IMG/VR virus record: IMGVR_UViG_3300046007_006577
Span: 1-41,733 of that record
Origin: a virus
Direction: 5' to 3' (one strand)
DNA length: 41,733 bases
Of this stretch, positions 30,777-39,310 are shown in pieces. Each line of letters begins with the position of its first letter. The stretch's first letter is position 1. Position numbers and translations under genes: made by a program. The notes beneath the pieces are model-generated. The model had not been told where the DNA came from and made no database searches. It saw only the letters and a list, made by a program, of their open reading frames with translations.

Positions 30777-31811
30777 ATGCCTCTGTTTCTCGACACCAAG
30801 TACATCAACATGCTCTCGCCGAAGTTGGAACGCTTCGCATGGAAGAAGCCGAACCATCTCGCCGTATGCAGGTGTCCCATCTGCGGGGACTCCAAGAAGA
30901 ACGGCAACATCTGTAGGTTTTACTTCTACGAGAAGAAGGGGTCGTTCTCCGTCAAGTGCCACAACTGCGACTACGGAGCCTCCCTCGGGTGGTTCCTCAA
31001 AGGGTTCGATGGAAACCTTCACAGGCAGTACACCTTTGAGGTTCTAAAGGAGACGGGGTCGCACACGCACGGACGCACGGGCGCACACACGCCCACGCAC
31101 GGACCCGCACACCCGCATGCCCGTGCGGGGGAGAGCCCGATCCTCAAGGAGATACCGAGGCTCTGCGATATGTCCGATACCCACGAAGCGGTTGTGTGGG
31201 CTAGGAAGAGACGCATACCCACCGAGGCGATGTGCCGCCTCTACTACGCCGATGACTACTCGGAATGGGCGAAGGGCATCGATCCCGAGATCAAGATCCC
31301 ATCCGAGGGCAGGGTTGTCATCCCGATCCTCGACCCCGAGGGGAGGTTGGTGGGTGCCCAAGGCAGAACACTCGTCAAGACGAGCGGCATCCGATACATC
31401 ACCGTCAAGGCTGATAAGGACTCGGACAAGATGTGGTATGGGATGGACAGGGTCGATCCACGAAAGCCCGTGACGGTGGTCGAAGGTCCAATCGACAGCC
31501 TGTTCCTTGACAACGCCGTGGCGATGATCGGTCTGTCGAACGCCCTCAACATACCCGAGAGGCTGAAGGATGCCGAACTCAGGTACGCCATCGACAACGA
31601 GCCCCGAAACCGTCAGGTGGTCGCTGCGATGGAGATGATCGCCGAGAGCAGCCATTCCATCTGCGTTTGGTCGGACAGGGTTGCGGGGTACAAGGACATC
31701 AACGACATGGTCCTCTCGGGCATGACGAGATCCATGATCGAAGCCGAGATCGCAAGAAATTCCCATCGTGGGATCGCTGCACATGTTGCGATCAAGAAGT
31801 GGCATAGATAG
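30777..31811 (+). CDS. 61: DnaG-type primase, gp61
   Basis: A 344-aa primase (T4 gp61 342 aa). The zinc-binding domain has CPIC (C33, C36) and CHNC (C61, C64); the TOPRIM-type catalytic core has VVEGPIDSLFL with E236 (motif IV) and later acidic residues in YAIDNEPRN and CVWSDR-AGYKDINDM. It synthesises RNA primers with the gp41 helicase. Between zinc and catalytic domains, residues 95-118 are a His/Thr/Gly/Ala-rich insert encoded by the GC-rich repeat. I started at ATG 30777 (MPLFLDTKYINML); an upstream in-frame start at 30732 would lack support. The stop TAG lies inside CATAGATA. Confidence 0.93.
   Translation: MPLFLDTKYINMLSPKLERFAWKKPNHLAVCRCPICGDSKKNGNICRFYFYEKKGSFSVKCHNCDYGASLGWFLKGFDGNLHRQYTFEVLKETGSHTHGRTGAHTPTHGPAHPHARAGESPILKEIPRLCDMSDTHEAVVWARKRRIPTEAMCRLYYADDYSEWAKGIDPEIKIPSEGRVVIPILDPEGRLVGAQGRTLVKTSGIRYITVKADKDSDKMWYGMDRVDPRKPVTVVEGPIDSLFLDNAVAMIGLSNALNIPERLKDAELRYAIDNEPRNRQVVAAMEMIAESSHSICVWSDRVAGYKDINDMVLSGMTRSMIEAEIARNSHRGIAAHVAIKKWHR
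31060..31131 (+). repeat. GC-rich hairpin repeat inserted in primase gene
   Basis: Units GCACGGACGCACGGGCGCAC and CCCACGCACGG, with inverted repeat CCCGCAC (31104-31110) / GTGCGGG (31123-31129). It encodes residues 95-118 (including HGRTGAH) in the linker between zinc and TOPRIM domains. Same family as the helicase and deacetylase inserts, but the GGGCGCAC core is read in another frame relative to the protein than in the deacetylase. Confidence 0.8.
31803..31810 (+). promoter_or_regulatory. CATAGATA promoter-like motif
   Basis: CATAGATA overlapping the TAG stop (31809-31811) of primase, 17 nt before the next ATG with CGGAGGA as ribosome site. Second exact copy of the octamer. Confidence 0.45.
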
Positions 31812-31827
31812 CACGGAGGACTGCACC

Positions 31828-32184
31828 ATGAACCCCGATGAAACCCCCGAAGACCTTGACGAGACCGAGTGGAGCCCGAGCGATGATCCCACGGACTACC
31901 CCGAGTTTTGGCAAGGACACGATTCCGACATCACTCCCGCAGCCGACATCATCGACAAGGTCCTCGGCGGCGAGGCGAGCGATGCGAAGGATGCGATCTA
32001 CGCCGCCCTCTACAACAAGGTGGGGGAGCGGATCGACGGTCTTCGCTCGGAGTTGAGGGACGAACCCAACGACATCTCCTCCGAGGTCGGCGACATGGGA
32101 CTAGATGACAACGACATCGGCGACGATGTCGATGGCTCGGCGTGGGAAGAGACCGTTTCCGACGAATCCGACACCGAGGAGTGA
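31828..32184 (+). CDS. Small acidic phage protein
   Basis: A 118-aa, strongly acidic protein. The middle segment IIDKVLGGEASDAKDAIYAALYNKVGERIDGL (quoted in part: AIYAALYNKVGERI, about residues 58-71) is the only structured region; both ends are Asp/Glu-rich and likely disordered. Similar 'L(Y/F)xKVxERI' helices occur in small prohead-core-like proteins of T4-like marine phages, so an assembly or core role is possible. No catalytic motif. ATG at 31828 has a good GGAGG. TGA stop precedes the ThyX TTG by 6 nt. Confidence 0.65.
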   Translation: MNPDETPEDLDETEWSPSDDPTDYPEFWQGHDSDITPAADIIDKVLGGEASDAKDAIYAALYNKVGERIDGLRSELRDEPNDISSEVGDMGLDDNDIGDDVDGSAWEETVSDESDTEE

Positions 32185-32190
32185 TCCACC

Positions 32191-32913
32191 TTGGAAGATC
32201 AGCCCCTGAAGATCCCTGTCCTCGACAAGGGATTCGTGCAGTATGTGTCGCACATGGGAGACGATCTCACGGTGGTCAACGCCGCCCGTGTGTCGTTTCA
32301 CAAGGAGAGCGAGTGGGACACCGAGCGTGATTGGCGTGGGGTGGCGTTGAGCGAGACGCTCCTTGAGCGTGACCGCAAACTCATCGAATACCTCGCCAAG
32401 CACCGCCATTGGACCCCGTTCGCCCATCCGCAGATCACCCTGCGGATCAAGGCACCGATCTCCATCCGTACACAACTGTTCAAGCACAAGCAGGGATTCG
32501 TGGAGAACGAGGTGTCACGCCGTTATGTGAACGAGACACCCGAGGTCTACATCCCCGATTGGCGCACGGCTCCCGTCGATGGGACGAAGCAGGGTTCGGG
32601 TGGATTCGTGGAGCAGACCGACAGCCGTCGTGGAGCAGCAGACTACCTCTATCGGGATTCGGTGGAGAAGTGCATGGATGTCTACGAGTCGTTGATCGCC
32701 CAAGGCATCGCTCCCGAACAGGCTCGGTTCGTGCTGCCTCAAGGAACCTATACGGAATGGTGGTGGACGGGATCGCTGTCAGCCTATGCAAGGGTGTACA
32801 CCCAACGCTCGGACTCCCACGCACAATGGGAGGTGCGGGAGTACGCCGCTGCGATGGGCAAGATTATCTCTCCCCTGTTTCCCGTGTCATGGAACGCCCT
32901 GACAACCCTCTGA
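32191..32913 (+). CDS. thyX: FAD-dependent thymidylate synthase ThyX
   Basis: A 240-aa flavoprotein that makes dTMP from dUMP using methylene-THF and NADPH. The ThyX signature is present in a phage variant: FKHKQGFVENEVSRRYV (97-113), with KHK replacing the classical RHR while the N-E-x-S-x-RY half is conserved. HWTPFAHPQITLRIKAPI precedes it (the H..T.F.H block), and QARFVLPQGTYTEWWWTGS follows as the C-terminal R..LP..xxxT motif. The start is TTG at 32191 with GAGGAG about 8 nt upstream; no suitable ATG is in frame. Together with dUTPase it gives the phage thymidine supply. Confidence 0.93.
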   Translation: MEDQPLKIPVLDKGFVQYVSHMGDDLTVVNAARVSFHKESEWDTERDWRGVALSETLLERDRKLIEYLAKHRHWTPFAHPQITLRIKAPISIRTQLFKHKQGFVENEVSRRYVNETPEVYIPDWRTAPVDGTKQGSGGFVEQTDSRRGAADYLYRDSVEKCMDVYESLIAQGIAPEQARFVLPQGTYTEWWWTGSLSAYARVYTQRSDSHAQWEVREYAAAMGKIISPLFPVSWNALTTL

Positions 32914-32920
32914 CCTGTTC

Positions 32921-32927
32921 CTAAATA
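32921..32927 (+). promoter_or_regulatory. CTAAATA late-promoter-like motif before collagen-like fibre
   Basis: CTAAATA followed by T; only 9 nt before the fibre ATG at 32937, so the transcript would have almost no leader if transcription starts 5-7 nt after the core. Confidence 0.5.
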
Positions 32928-32936
32928 TCCAAACGG

Positions 32937-34505
32937 ATGTCGGGTCGATTTCGCTACATCAAGGACTACCGAGAGGATGAAGATCCTCAGAAGAAGCACC
33001 CGATCAACGAGGAGCCCGATGTTCCGTCAACCCCGAGCAAGGGAGAGGACGGACTCCCAGGCATTCGTGGTCCCCGAGGTCCCAAGGGCGACAAAGGCGA
33101 ACAAGGTCCGCAAGGACTTGTAGGCGAACGAGGCGAACGAGGCGAACGAGGTCTCCAAGGTCTGCATGGACTGAGGGGAGAGCGAGGTGAGCGTGGAGAG
33201 CAAGGTTCCCAAGGTCCGCAAGGTGAGAAGGGAGCCACGGGTTCCCAAGGAGTCCAAGGCGAAAGAGGACTTCAAGGATTGGCAGGGGAAAAGGGAGCGC
33301 AGGGCGAGAGGGGAGATATCGGGGCGCAGGGACCCGAAGGTCCGCAGGGACCTGTTGGCGAACGAGGAGAACGAGGCGAACGGGGAGAGCAAGGTCCCCA
33401 AGGAGCCGAAGGTCCCCAAGGTTTCCAAGGTCCGCAAGGAAACGAAGGTCCCCAAGGTCCCCGTGGAGAGCGTGGGGAAAAGGGAGAGCAAGGCGATCAA
33501 GGAGAGCGAGGCTCTCAAGGCGTTCAAGGAGTTGCAGGACAGGCTGGGCCTATAGGTCCACAAGGTCCGCAAGGCGAGAGAGGTGCCACGGGAGACTCGG
33601 GCGTTCTCTCGGTTCAGTATCCGCTGAAACTCGACCCCGACCGCAAGCATCTCACAATCGATCTGTCGAAGATCAAGCCGACCACGCCGATCCTCTACGA
33701 CGGCGGCGGCGGTCTTGGCGAAGCATTCAAGTTCATCTCCGTGTCGGGTCAGTCGGGTCTGACTGCCGTTCAGTACGACAAGGAGACCCTGACCCTCGTT
33801 GCGGGTAACAACATTACCCTCACGACAGATCCCAACAGCAACTCCATCACGATCAATGGTTCAGGTGGCGGCGGTACAGGTTCGGTTGGCGGCATAACTG
33901 GAGACTATGTCTCGGGAATCAATGGTCTCACGGGCGCACTCGGGCTCACAGTCGGGGGCAACATCACCCTGACCATGACGGGAGCGAACAACAAGACATT
34001 CCGCCTGTATGTCAAGCCCCCCGCCACAGTCAAGGGACAAGCGGGTGCCCTCGCCTTCACCGATACGAACGCTCCATTTGAGGGGGACGGGTCGGATCTC
34101 GGAGCAGACAACGCCCTCAAGTACAACTACCTGTCCGATCTCTCGTTTGAGGCTCCAGGTTCGATCAAGTTCGGCACCACCTTGGCGGGGTCCTATTTGG
34201 AGTTCCCCGATGGCACCACACAGGACACGGCAGCAAAGTGCTGCCCGATTCCAATAGCGACAACGGGATCGACGGGTGTCGCTTCCTTCGATGGGGAGCA
34301 GTTCAATGTCTCCACGACGGGACATGTCACGATAAGGACGGGGATCAAGGCGGGAAACCTCATCGTCTTGGGGTCGAGTCTTATCTTCGGTGTGGGAGGG
34401 ACAGGAGCCTTGCCTGCCCTCGACGGTTCCGCATTGACGGGAGTCGATGCCAAATACCTTCAAGGCAAGACCCCTCGGCAGATCACCGATGGTGGCACAT
34501 TCTGA
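32937..34505 (+). CDS. Collagen-like tail fibre protein
   Basis: A 522-aa fibre. Residues 1-35 are a charged non-collagenous head; 36 to about 222 are some 62 uninterrupted Gly-X-Y triplets rich in GER, GPQ and GEQ, expected to form a triple helix; the rest is a Gly/Thr/Ser-rich beta domain with a 'TGSTGVASFDGEQFNVSTTGHV'-type repeat (quoted in part: TGVASFDGEQF) shared with the next fibres. It ends with LQGKTPRQITDGGTF, a C-terminal motif common in marine T4-like fibres. The collagen DNA includes a (GGCGAACGA)x3 tandem at 33123-33149. Trimeric, external location; likely host attachment or a spacer. Confidence 0.9.
   Translation: MSGRFRYIKDYREDEDPQKKHPINEEPDVPSTPSKGEDGLPGIRGPRGPKGDKGEQGPQGLVGERGERGERGLQGLHGLRGERGERGEQGSQGPQGEKGATGSQGVQGERGLQGLAGEKGAQGERGDIGAQGPEGPQGPVGERGERGERGEQGPQGAEGPQGFQGPQGNEGPQGPRGERGEKGEQGDQGERGSQGVQGVAGQAGPIGPQGPQGERGATGDSGVLSVQYPLKLDPDRKHLTIDLSKIKPTTPILYDGGGGLGEAFKFISVSGQSGLTAVQYDKETLTLVAGNNITLTTDPNSNSITINGSGGGGTGSVGGITGDYVSGINGLTGALGLTVGGNITLTMTGANNKTFRLYVKPPATVKGQAGALAFTDTNAPFEGDGSDLGADNALKYNYLSDLSFEAPGSIKFGTTLAGSYLEFPDGTTQDTAAKCCPIPIATTGSTGVASFDGEQFNVSTTGHVTIRTGIKAGNLIVLGSSLIFGVGGTGALPALDGSALTGVDAKYLQGKTPRQITDGGTF
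33040..33600 (+). repeat. Collagen Gly-X-Y coding repeats
   Basis: Irregular 9-nt periodic DNA (GGNGANCGA, GGTCCNCAAGG units) encoding the Gly-X-Y run. Perfect local tandems such as (GGCGAACGA)x3 at 33123-33149 make length change by slippage in multiples of 9 nt likely; the frame is maintained. Confidence 0.85.
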
Positions 34506-34513
34506 CATAGATA
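34506..34513 (+). promoter_or_regulatory. CATAGATA promoter-like motif before fibre gene
   Basis: CATAGATA followed by C, immediately after the preceding TGA (34503-34505) and 21 nt before the ATG; GGAAAAAAAC lies between as a weak ribosome site. Third exact copy. Confidence 0.45.
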
Positions 34514-34534
34514 CCCCAAAGGAAAAAAACAACC

Positions 34535-36409
34535 ATGCCCCGTGAAAGCACGATAACAGTACTGCGGTCCACCACCACCGATGTCCCAACAGGACTGACC
34601 TTCGGTGAAATTGCGTATTCCGATCTGAACGGTAAGTTCCACATTGGTAAGGGTGATGGAACTAGCCTGTGGATCGGCGCACAGATCACAGCAGGAGACA
34701 TCACCACCAACAGTCAGTACATCGTGCCGACGCAATCGGCGGTCAAGTCCTATGTTGACGGTGTTGTCGGCGGCGGTGGTGCGGTTGTCAACACGGTCAA
34801 CGGCACGGGCGGCAACATCGTTGTCACGGGCGACAACGGTGCCGTGATCAAGGTCACATCGGGAGCGACGAACACCATATCGGCTCGTCTTGCGACCACA
34901 AGCGTCACGGGTGTCGCCTCATTCACTAGCGCAGACTTCACGGTTTCCGCTGTGGGTGCGGTAGGTCTGAAGGATGTTGTCCGCAGCGTCAACGGTCTCA
35001 CAGGCACAGTAACGATCACAGGTGACGGCGGGTCTCTGATCGGTCGCACCAACAACAGTTTCACGAACAGGCTTGCCGACGCATCGGCAACGGGTGTCGC
35101 CTCTTTCAGTTCGACCTACTTCTCGGTTTCCTCGGGCGCAGTAAGCCTTGCCTCGGCATACCAAGCCACGGGTGACACGGTCATCACGGTTGTGGGATCG
35201 GGAATCGCCATCTCGACCTCGGGTAAGACGGACACCCTTTTCAACATCGGTGTCACGGGCTTCAACGGTCTCACGGGAAGCATCACGGTCACAGGTGACG
35301 GCGGCTCGTTGATCGGTCTTGACAACAACAAGTTCACGAACAGGCTTGCGACCACGGGTGTGACAGGTGTCGCCTCGTTCAACGCCACTAGGTTCTCGGT
35401 GACGAACGGTGCCGTTGATCTTGCTGCCGCCTATCAAGCCACAGGCGACACGGTCCAAGCGGGATCGGGAATTGCCATTGGATCGGGCAAGACGATCACA
35501 AACATCGGTGTCACGGGCTTCAACGGTCTCACAGGCAACATCACGGTCACGGGAGATGGTGGATCTCTCGTCGGTCGTGACAACAACAAGTTCACCAACA
35601 GGCTAGCAGACACCTCGGTCACAGGTGTCGCCTCGTTCAACTCGACCTACTTCACGGTTTCTAGCGGTGCGGTGAGCCTCGCATCGGCATACCAAGCCAC
35701 GGGCGACACGGTCATCACTACGGCGGGATCGGGAATTGCCATCTCGACCTCGGGCAAGACGGACACGCTTTTCAACATCGGTGTCACGGGCTTCAATGGA
35801 CTGACAGGCAACATCACGGTCACAGGTGACGGCGGCTCGTTGATCGGTCTTGACAACAACAAGTTCACGAACAGGCTTGCGACAACGGGTGTGACGGGTG
35901 TAGCCTCGTTCAACTCGACTCACTTCTCGGTGTCGAGTGGTGCCGTGTCCTCGACGGGTATCACCGTCAAGGCAAGCACAAGCGACACAGGAACCACGCT
36001 GAATCTCGGTGGAACCCTCACCATCACGGGAACTGCGTCTCAGGTCTCGGTGAGCAGGTCGAACACAGAGTTCACTATCGGTCTTCCGAACGACATCACG
36101 ATCCCTGGCAACCTCACCGTCAATGGAACGGTGGTCACGGCGAATGTCGATTCGTTCGTTGTCGAGGACCCGCTCATCATGCTTGGTACAGGCAACGCAG
36201 CGGACAGCGTTGACCTCGGATTCTACGGTCAGTACACAAGCAGCGGAAAGCGATTCGCAGGAATCTTCAGGGACGCTTCCGACAGCGGCAAGTTCAAGTT
36301 CTTCACGGGACTCTCGGGTGGAGTCGAACCCACCACATTCGTGAACGATTCGGGATCTGGATACACGATGGCAACGGTGGTTGCGAGGATCGACGGCGGA
36401 ACTTTCTGA
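34535..36409 (+). CDS. Repeat-built tail fibre protein 1
   Basis: A 624-aa fibre. The N-terminal 45 residues (MPRESTITVLRSTT...LTFGEIAY...FHIGKGDG) are paralogous to those of the next two fibre genes, consistent with a common attachment or trimerisation head. The middle is a series of about 86-91-residue repeats with FNGLTGSITVTGDGGSLIG, NKFTNRLATTGVTGVASF and AYQATGDTV blocks. The C-terminus has a beta domain (NLTVNGTVVTANVDSFVVEDPLIMLG, quoted in part) resembling T4-like fibre ends, finishing RIDGGTF. Likely a trimeric beta-helical distal or proximal fibre. Repeat DNA is near-identical, so recombination with the next gene is expected. Confidence 0.85.
   Translation: MPRESTITVLRSTTTDVPTGLTFGEIAYSDLNGKFHIGKGDGTSLWIGAQITAGDITTNSQYIVPTQSAVKSYVDGVVGGGGAVVNTVNGTGGNIVVTGDNGAVIKVTSGATNTISARLATTSVTGVASFTSADFTVSAVGAVGLKDVVRSVNGLTGTVTITGDGGSLIGRTNNSFTNRLADASATGVASFSSTYFSVSSGAVSLASAYQATGDTVITVVGSGIAISTSGKTDTLFNIGVTGFNGLTGSITVTGDGGSLIGLDNNKFTNRLATTGVTGVASFNATRFSVTNGAVDLAAAYQATGDTVQAGSGIAIGSGKTITNIGVTGFNGLTGNITVTGDGGSLVGRDNNKFTNRLADTSVTGVASFNSTYFTVSSGAVSLASAYQATGDTVITTAGSGIAISTSGKTDTLFNIGVTGFNGLTGNITVTGDGGSLIGLDNNKFTNRLATTGVTGVASFNSTHFSVSSGAVSSTGITVKASTSDTGTTLNLGGTLTITGTASQVSVSRSNTEFTIGLPNDITIPGNLTVNGTVVTANVDSFVVEDPLIMLGTGNAADSVDLGFYGQYTSSGKRFAGIFRDASDSGKFKFFTGLSGGVEPTTFVNDSGSGYTMATVVARIDGGTF
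34980..35945 (+). repeat. Tandem fibre-coding repeats, about 258-273 nt
   Basis: The anchor GGTGTCACGGGCTTCAA occurs at 35249, 35507 and 35780, giving periods of 258 and 273 nt (86 and 91 codons), with a partial earlier unit from about 34980. Units are close to identical over long blocks and match those in the next gene. Confidence 0.85.
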
Positions 36410-36441
36410 TTCCGTGACGAGAAGGGGATTTTCGTTTCGAT

Positions 36442-39294
36442 ATGGCTCGACAAGAGACAATCAAGATACTTCGATCCGAGGTCCCCTCGGCGACTCCTTC
36501 CCTCACAGCAGGTGAGATCGCCGTCAACATCGCAGACCGCAGACTTTTCGTGGGAGGTACGGGAGGTACCTCCGACAGGGTCACCTTCAGGGACGAACGC
36601 TCGACCGTTTGGTCGGTCAACAGCCTCACGGGCTCGGTGACTCTTGGTGTGGGTCAACTCTCGGATGTGAATCTTGAGGATCCACCCGAGCAATATCAGT
36701 TCCTGCAATGGAACGGAGTTGACGAGTGGAGACCCGCATACGCAGTCACCTCCCTCAACACCCTGATTGGTTCCGTCACGCTCACAGGTGACGGTGGGTC
36801 CCTGATCGGTCGTACTAACAACAGTTTCACCAACAGGACTGCGACCACGGGTGTGACGGGTGTGGCATCGTTCCTGTCAGACCACTTTACGGTGAGTGGA
36901 ACGGGACATGTCAGCAGCAAGGGTGTCATCACGATCAACAACACGGCACCCGATGCGAACGGCAACTTCAATGTTGCGGCTGCGACCGTGGTGACGGGTG
37001 ACGGTGGATCCCTTATCGGAGACGGTGTCGCAATCCGAGCAAGGGTTGCCACTACAGGAATCACGGGTGTCGCTTCCTTCGATTCAGGCGACTTCGCTGT
37101 GAGCCTAGAAGGAGTTGTCACAGTCAAGAATGGCGGAATCGGCAACGCTCAACTTGCGAACTCCTCAATCACCTTCCGTGATTCTGTTCAAACCACAGAA
37201 GTGGCTTCTTTAGGAGATACCTTTACCCTTACAGGTGGACCTGGAATTTCTGTTCGGGAAGTTACTACTGACACATTCGCATTCCAAGGAATAACTGCAA
37301 CAGATAGCGTTCTCGGTGTCGCCTCGTTCAACTCGACCTACTTCACGGTTTCTAATGGTGCCGTTGATCTTGCTGCCGCCTACCAAGCCACAGGTGACAC
37401 GGTCATCACAGTCGCAGGATCAGGCATCGCCATCTCGACCTCGGGCAAAACGGACACCCTTTTCAACATCGGTGTCACGGGAATCGGATTTGGCTCCGAT
37501 GTTGGACTGACGGGCAAGGTCAACATCACGGCAGGATCGAATATCACGATCACCCAATCGGGGAACCTCATCACATTCAGCGGCGTGGCTCAACAGGTAA
37601 CAGCCGTTACGGGTGATGGTGCATCTATTGTCGGCAAGGACAACTCCAACATTACCGCAAGGCTTGCAACCGCAAGTCTGACAGGTGTCGCCTCATTCAA
37701 CTCGACATACTTCTCGGTCGCTAGCACGGGTCATGTGACCCTCGCCTCGGCATACCAAGCCACGGGCGACACGGTCATCACGGTCGCAGGGTCAGGTATT
37801 TCCCTTGCCACCTCGGGTAGGACTGACACCATCTTCAACATCGGTGTCACGGGCTTCAATGGACTGACGGGCAACATCACGGTCACGGGTGATGGTCAAT
37901 CCCTGATCGGTTTTGACAACAACAAGTTCACGAACAGGCTTGCGACCACAAGTCTGACAGGTGTCGCCTCGTTCAACAACACTAGGTTCTCGGTGTCGAA
38001 TGGTGCTGTCGATCTTGCTGCCGCCTACCAAGCCACGGGTGACACAGTCATCACGGTTGCGGGATCAGGCATCGCCATCTCGACCTCGGGCAAGACGGAC
38101 ACCATCTTCAACATCGGTGTCACGGGCTTCAACGGTCTCACGGGCAACATCACGGTCACGGGTGATGGTCAATCCCTGATCGGTTTTGACAACAACAAGT
38201 TCACGAACAGGCTTGCGACCACAAGTCTGACAGGTGTCGCCTCATTCAACTCGACCTACTTCACGGTTTCTAGCGGTGCGGTGAGCCTCGCATCGGCATA
38301 CCAAGCCACGGGCGACACGGTCATCACGGTCGCAGGGTCAGGTATTTCCCTTGCCACCTCGGGTAGGACTGACACCATCTTCAACATCGGTGTCACGGGG
38401 TTCAACGGTCTCACGGGCAACATCACGGTCACGGGTGATGGTCAATCCCTGATCGGTCGTACCAACGACAGATTCACGAACAGGCTTGCGGACACCTCGG
38501 TGACGGGTGTAGCCTCGTTCGATACGAATGCTTTTGTTGTAACCAACGGTCATGTGAGCCTACGAGGTGGTAGTCAGGGCACACTCTGTAGTTCTTACAC
38601 AAATGAGGTTGACTGTGAAAACGATCCCAATCCTTGTTTTTGGTGTAACATAACAAACACATGCTCAAGTACAAATAGTTGTAGTCTGTTTAGTGCCACT
38701 TACAGCGGAGTGGGTGCTTCGGCAAATGCGGACGGCTCGCTCGCCTACCTTTACTTTGATCCAGGAAATCTGACAACAGGTTCATCCACAACGATAGACA
38801 AAGATAGTGACTTTGTTCTTTTCTACGATGCAAGTGAACCTGGGTTGGTAAAGACGAAGAGAGTCAGTCCAAAGCAATTCATCCTTGATAGCGATGCTCT
38901 GTTTGCTAGTAAGACCACGGACTACCTACAGAAAACGAAGAGTGCAACCACTATTGACTACGAGATTGTCACCTCTGCAATTGAGCAGAGTGGAGTCGGT
39001 CTTGTGGTTGCGGCAGAGGCATTCGACTACATCAGCCTCAACACCGTAAAAAGTCTGAACGGTCTGACGGGAGATGTGACCGTCGTTGGAAGCATCAACG
39101 GCTGCACGGGTGCGTTCACGATCACGGGCACGGTGAACGAGGTGGTCGTGTCCGCAGGCATCAACTGCCGAAACATCATCATCGGTCTGCCCGACAATGT
39201 GACCATCCCCTACATCAGCGGCACGGGTGCCACCTTCACAGGAACTGTGAATGCGAACCTGTTCATCGGCTCCGTTGACGGAGGAACCTTCTAA
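36442..39294 (+). CDS. Repeat-built tail fibre protein 2 with Cys-rich insert
   Basis: A 950-aa fibre, longest of the set. The head (MARQETIKILRSEV..LTAGEIAVN..RRLFVGGTGG) is paralogous to neighbouring fibres. Residues about 295-695 hold repeats shared with the previous gene, two of them exactly 273 nt apart. From about residue 712 a cysteine-rich patch (LCSSYTNEVDCENDPNPCFWC, quoted in part: CENDPNPCFWC) resembles a PSI/plexin-like module. Residues 740-850 are a unique AT-richer domain, then a standard end, INGCTGAFTITG..., finishing SVDGGTF. Two AT-rich stretches (around 37170-37310 and 38520-39000) suggest mosaic acquisition. Probably the adhesive distal fibre; host contact is inference. 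Stop TAA in CTAAATA. Confidence 0.85.
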   Translation: MARQETIKILRSEVPSATPSLTAGEIAVNIADRRLFVGGTGGTSDRVTFRDERSTVWSVNSLTGSVTLGVGQLSDVNLEDPPEQYQFLQWNGVDEWRPAYAVTSLNTLIGSVTLTGDGGSLIGRTNNSFTNRTATTGVTGVASFLSDHFTVSGTGHVSSKGVITINNTAPDANGNFNVAAATVVTGDGGSLIGDGVAIRARVATTGITGVASFDSGDFAVSLEGVVTVKNGGIGNAQLANSSITFRDSVQTTEVASLGDTFTLTGGPGISVREVTTDTFAFQGITATDSVLGVASFNSTYFTVSNGAVDLAAAYQATGDTVITVAGSGIAISTSGKTDTLFNIGVTGIGFGSDVGLTGKVNITAGSNITITQSGNLITFSGVAQQVTAVTGDGASIVGKDNSNITARLATASLTGVASFNSTYFSVASTGHVTLASAYQATGDTVITVAGSGISLATSGRTDTIFNIGVTGFNGLTGNITVTGDGQSLIGFDNNKFTNRLATTSLTGVASFNNTRFSVSNGAVDLAAAYQATGDTVITVAGSGIAISTSGKTDTIFNIGVTGFNGLTGNITVTGDGQSLIGFDNNKFTNRLATTSLTGVASFNSTYFTVSSGAVSLASAYQATGDTVITVAGSGISLATSGRTDTIFNIGVTGFNGLTGNITVTGDGQSLIGRTNDRFTNRLADTSVTGVASFDTNAFVVTNGHVSLRGGSQGTLCSSYTNEVDCENDPNPCFWCNITNTCSSTNSCSLFSATYSGVGASANADGSLAYLYFDPGNLTTGSSTTIDKDSDFVLFYDASEPGLVKTKRVSPKQFILDSDALFASKTTDYLQKTKSATTIDYEIVTSAIEQSGVGLVVAAEAFDYISLNTVKSLNGLTGDVTVVGSINGCTGAFTITGTVNEVVVSAGINCRNIIIGLPDNVTIPYISGTGATFTGTVNANLFIGSVDGGTF
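37310..38520 (+). repeat. 273-nt tandem fibre-coding repeats
   Basis: GGTGTCACGGG anchors at 37471, 37843, 38116 and 38389; the last three are spaced exactly 273 nt (91 codons). Long blocks are identical between units (for example around 37890 and 38160) and to the preceding gene, implying recent duplication or gene conversion. Confidence 0.9.
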
Positions 39295-39297
39295 ATA
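39291..39297 (+). promoter_or_regulatory. CTAAATA late-promoter-like motif
   Basis: CTAAATA followed by G, containing the TAA stop of the previous fibre, 13 nt before the ATG of the next. Third copy fused to a stop codon. Confidence 0.55.
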
Positions 39298-39310
39298 GAG
39301 GTACTTCGAT

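Noticed and set aside
30745-30780. Possible degenerate tRNA (TATGG-TTTGATC-CTATA arm) before primase
   Set aside because: Only a T-arm-like hairpin forms; no acceptor, D or anticodon arms can be fitted upstream.
33187-33555. Long lysine-rich frame inside the collagen-like gene
   Set aside because: A shadow frame produced by 9-nt periodic Gly-X-Y codons; no ribosome site and no homology.
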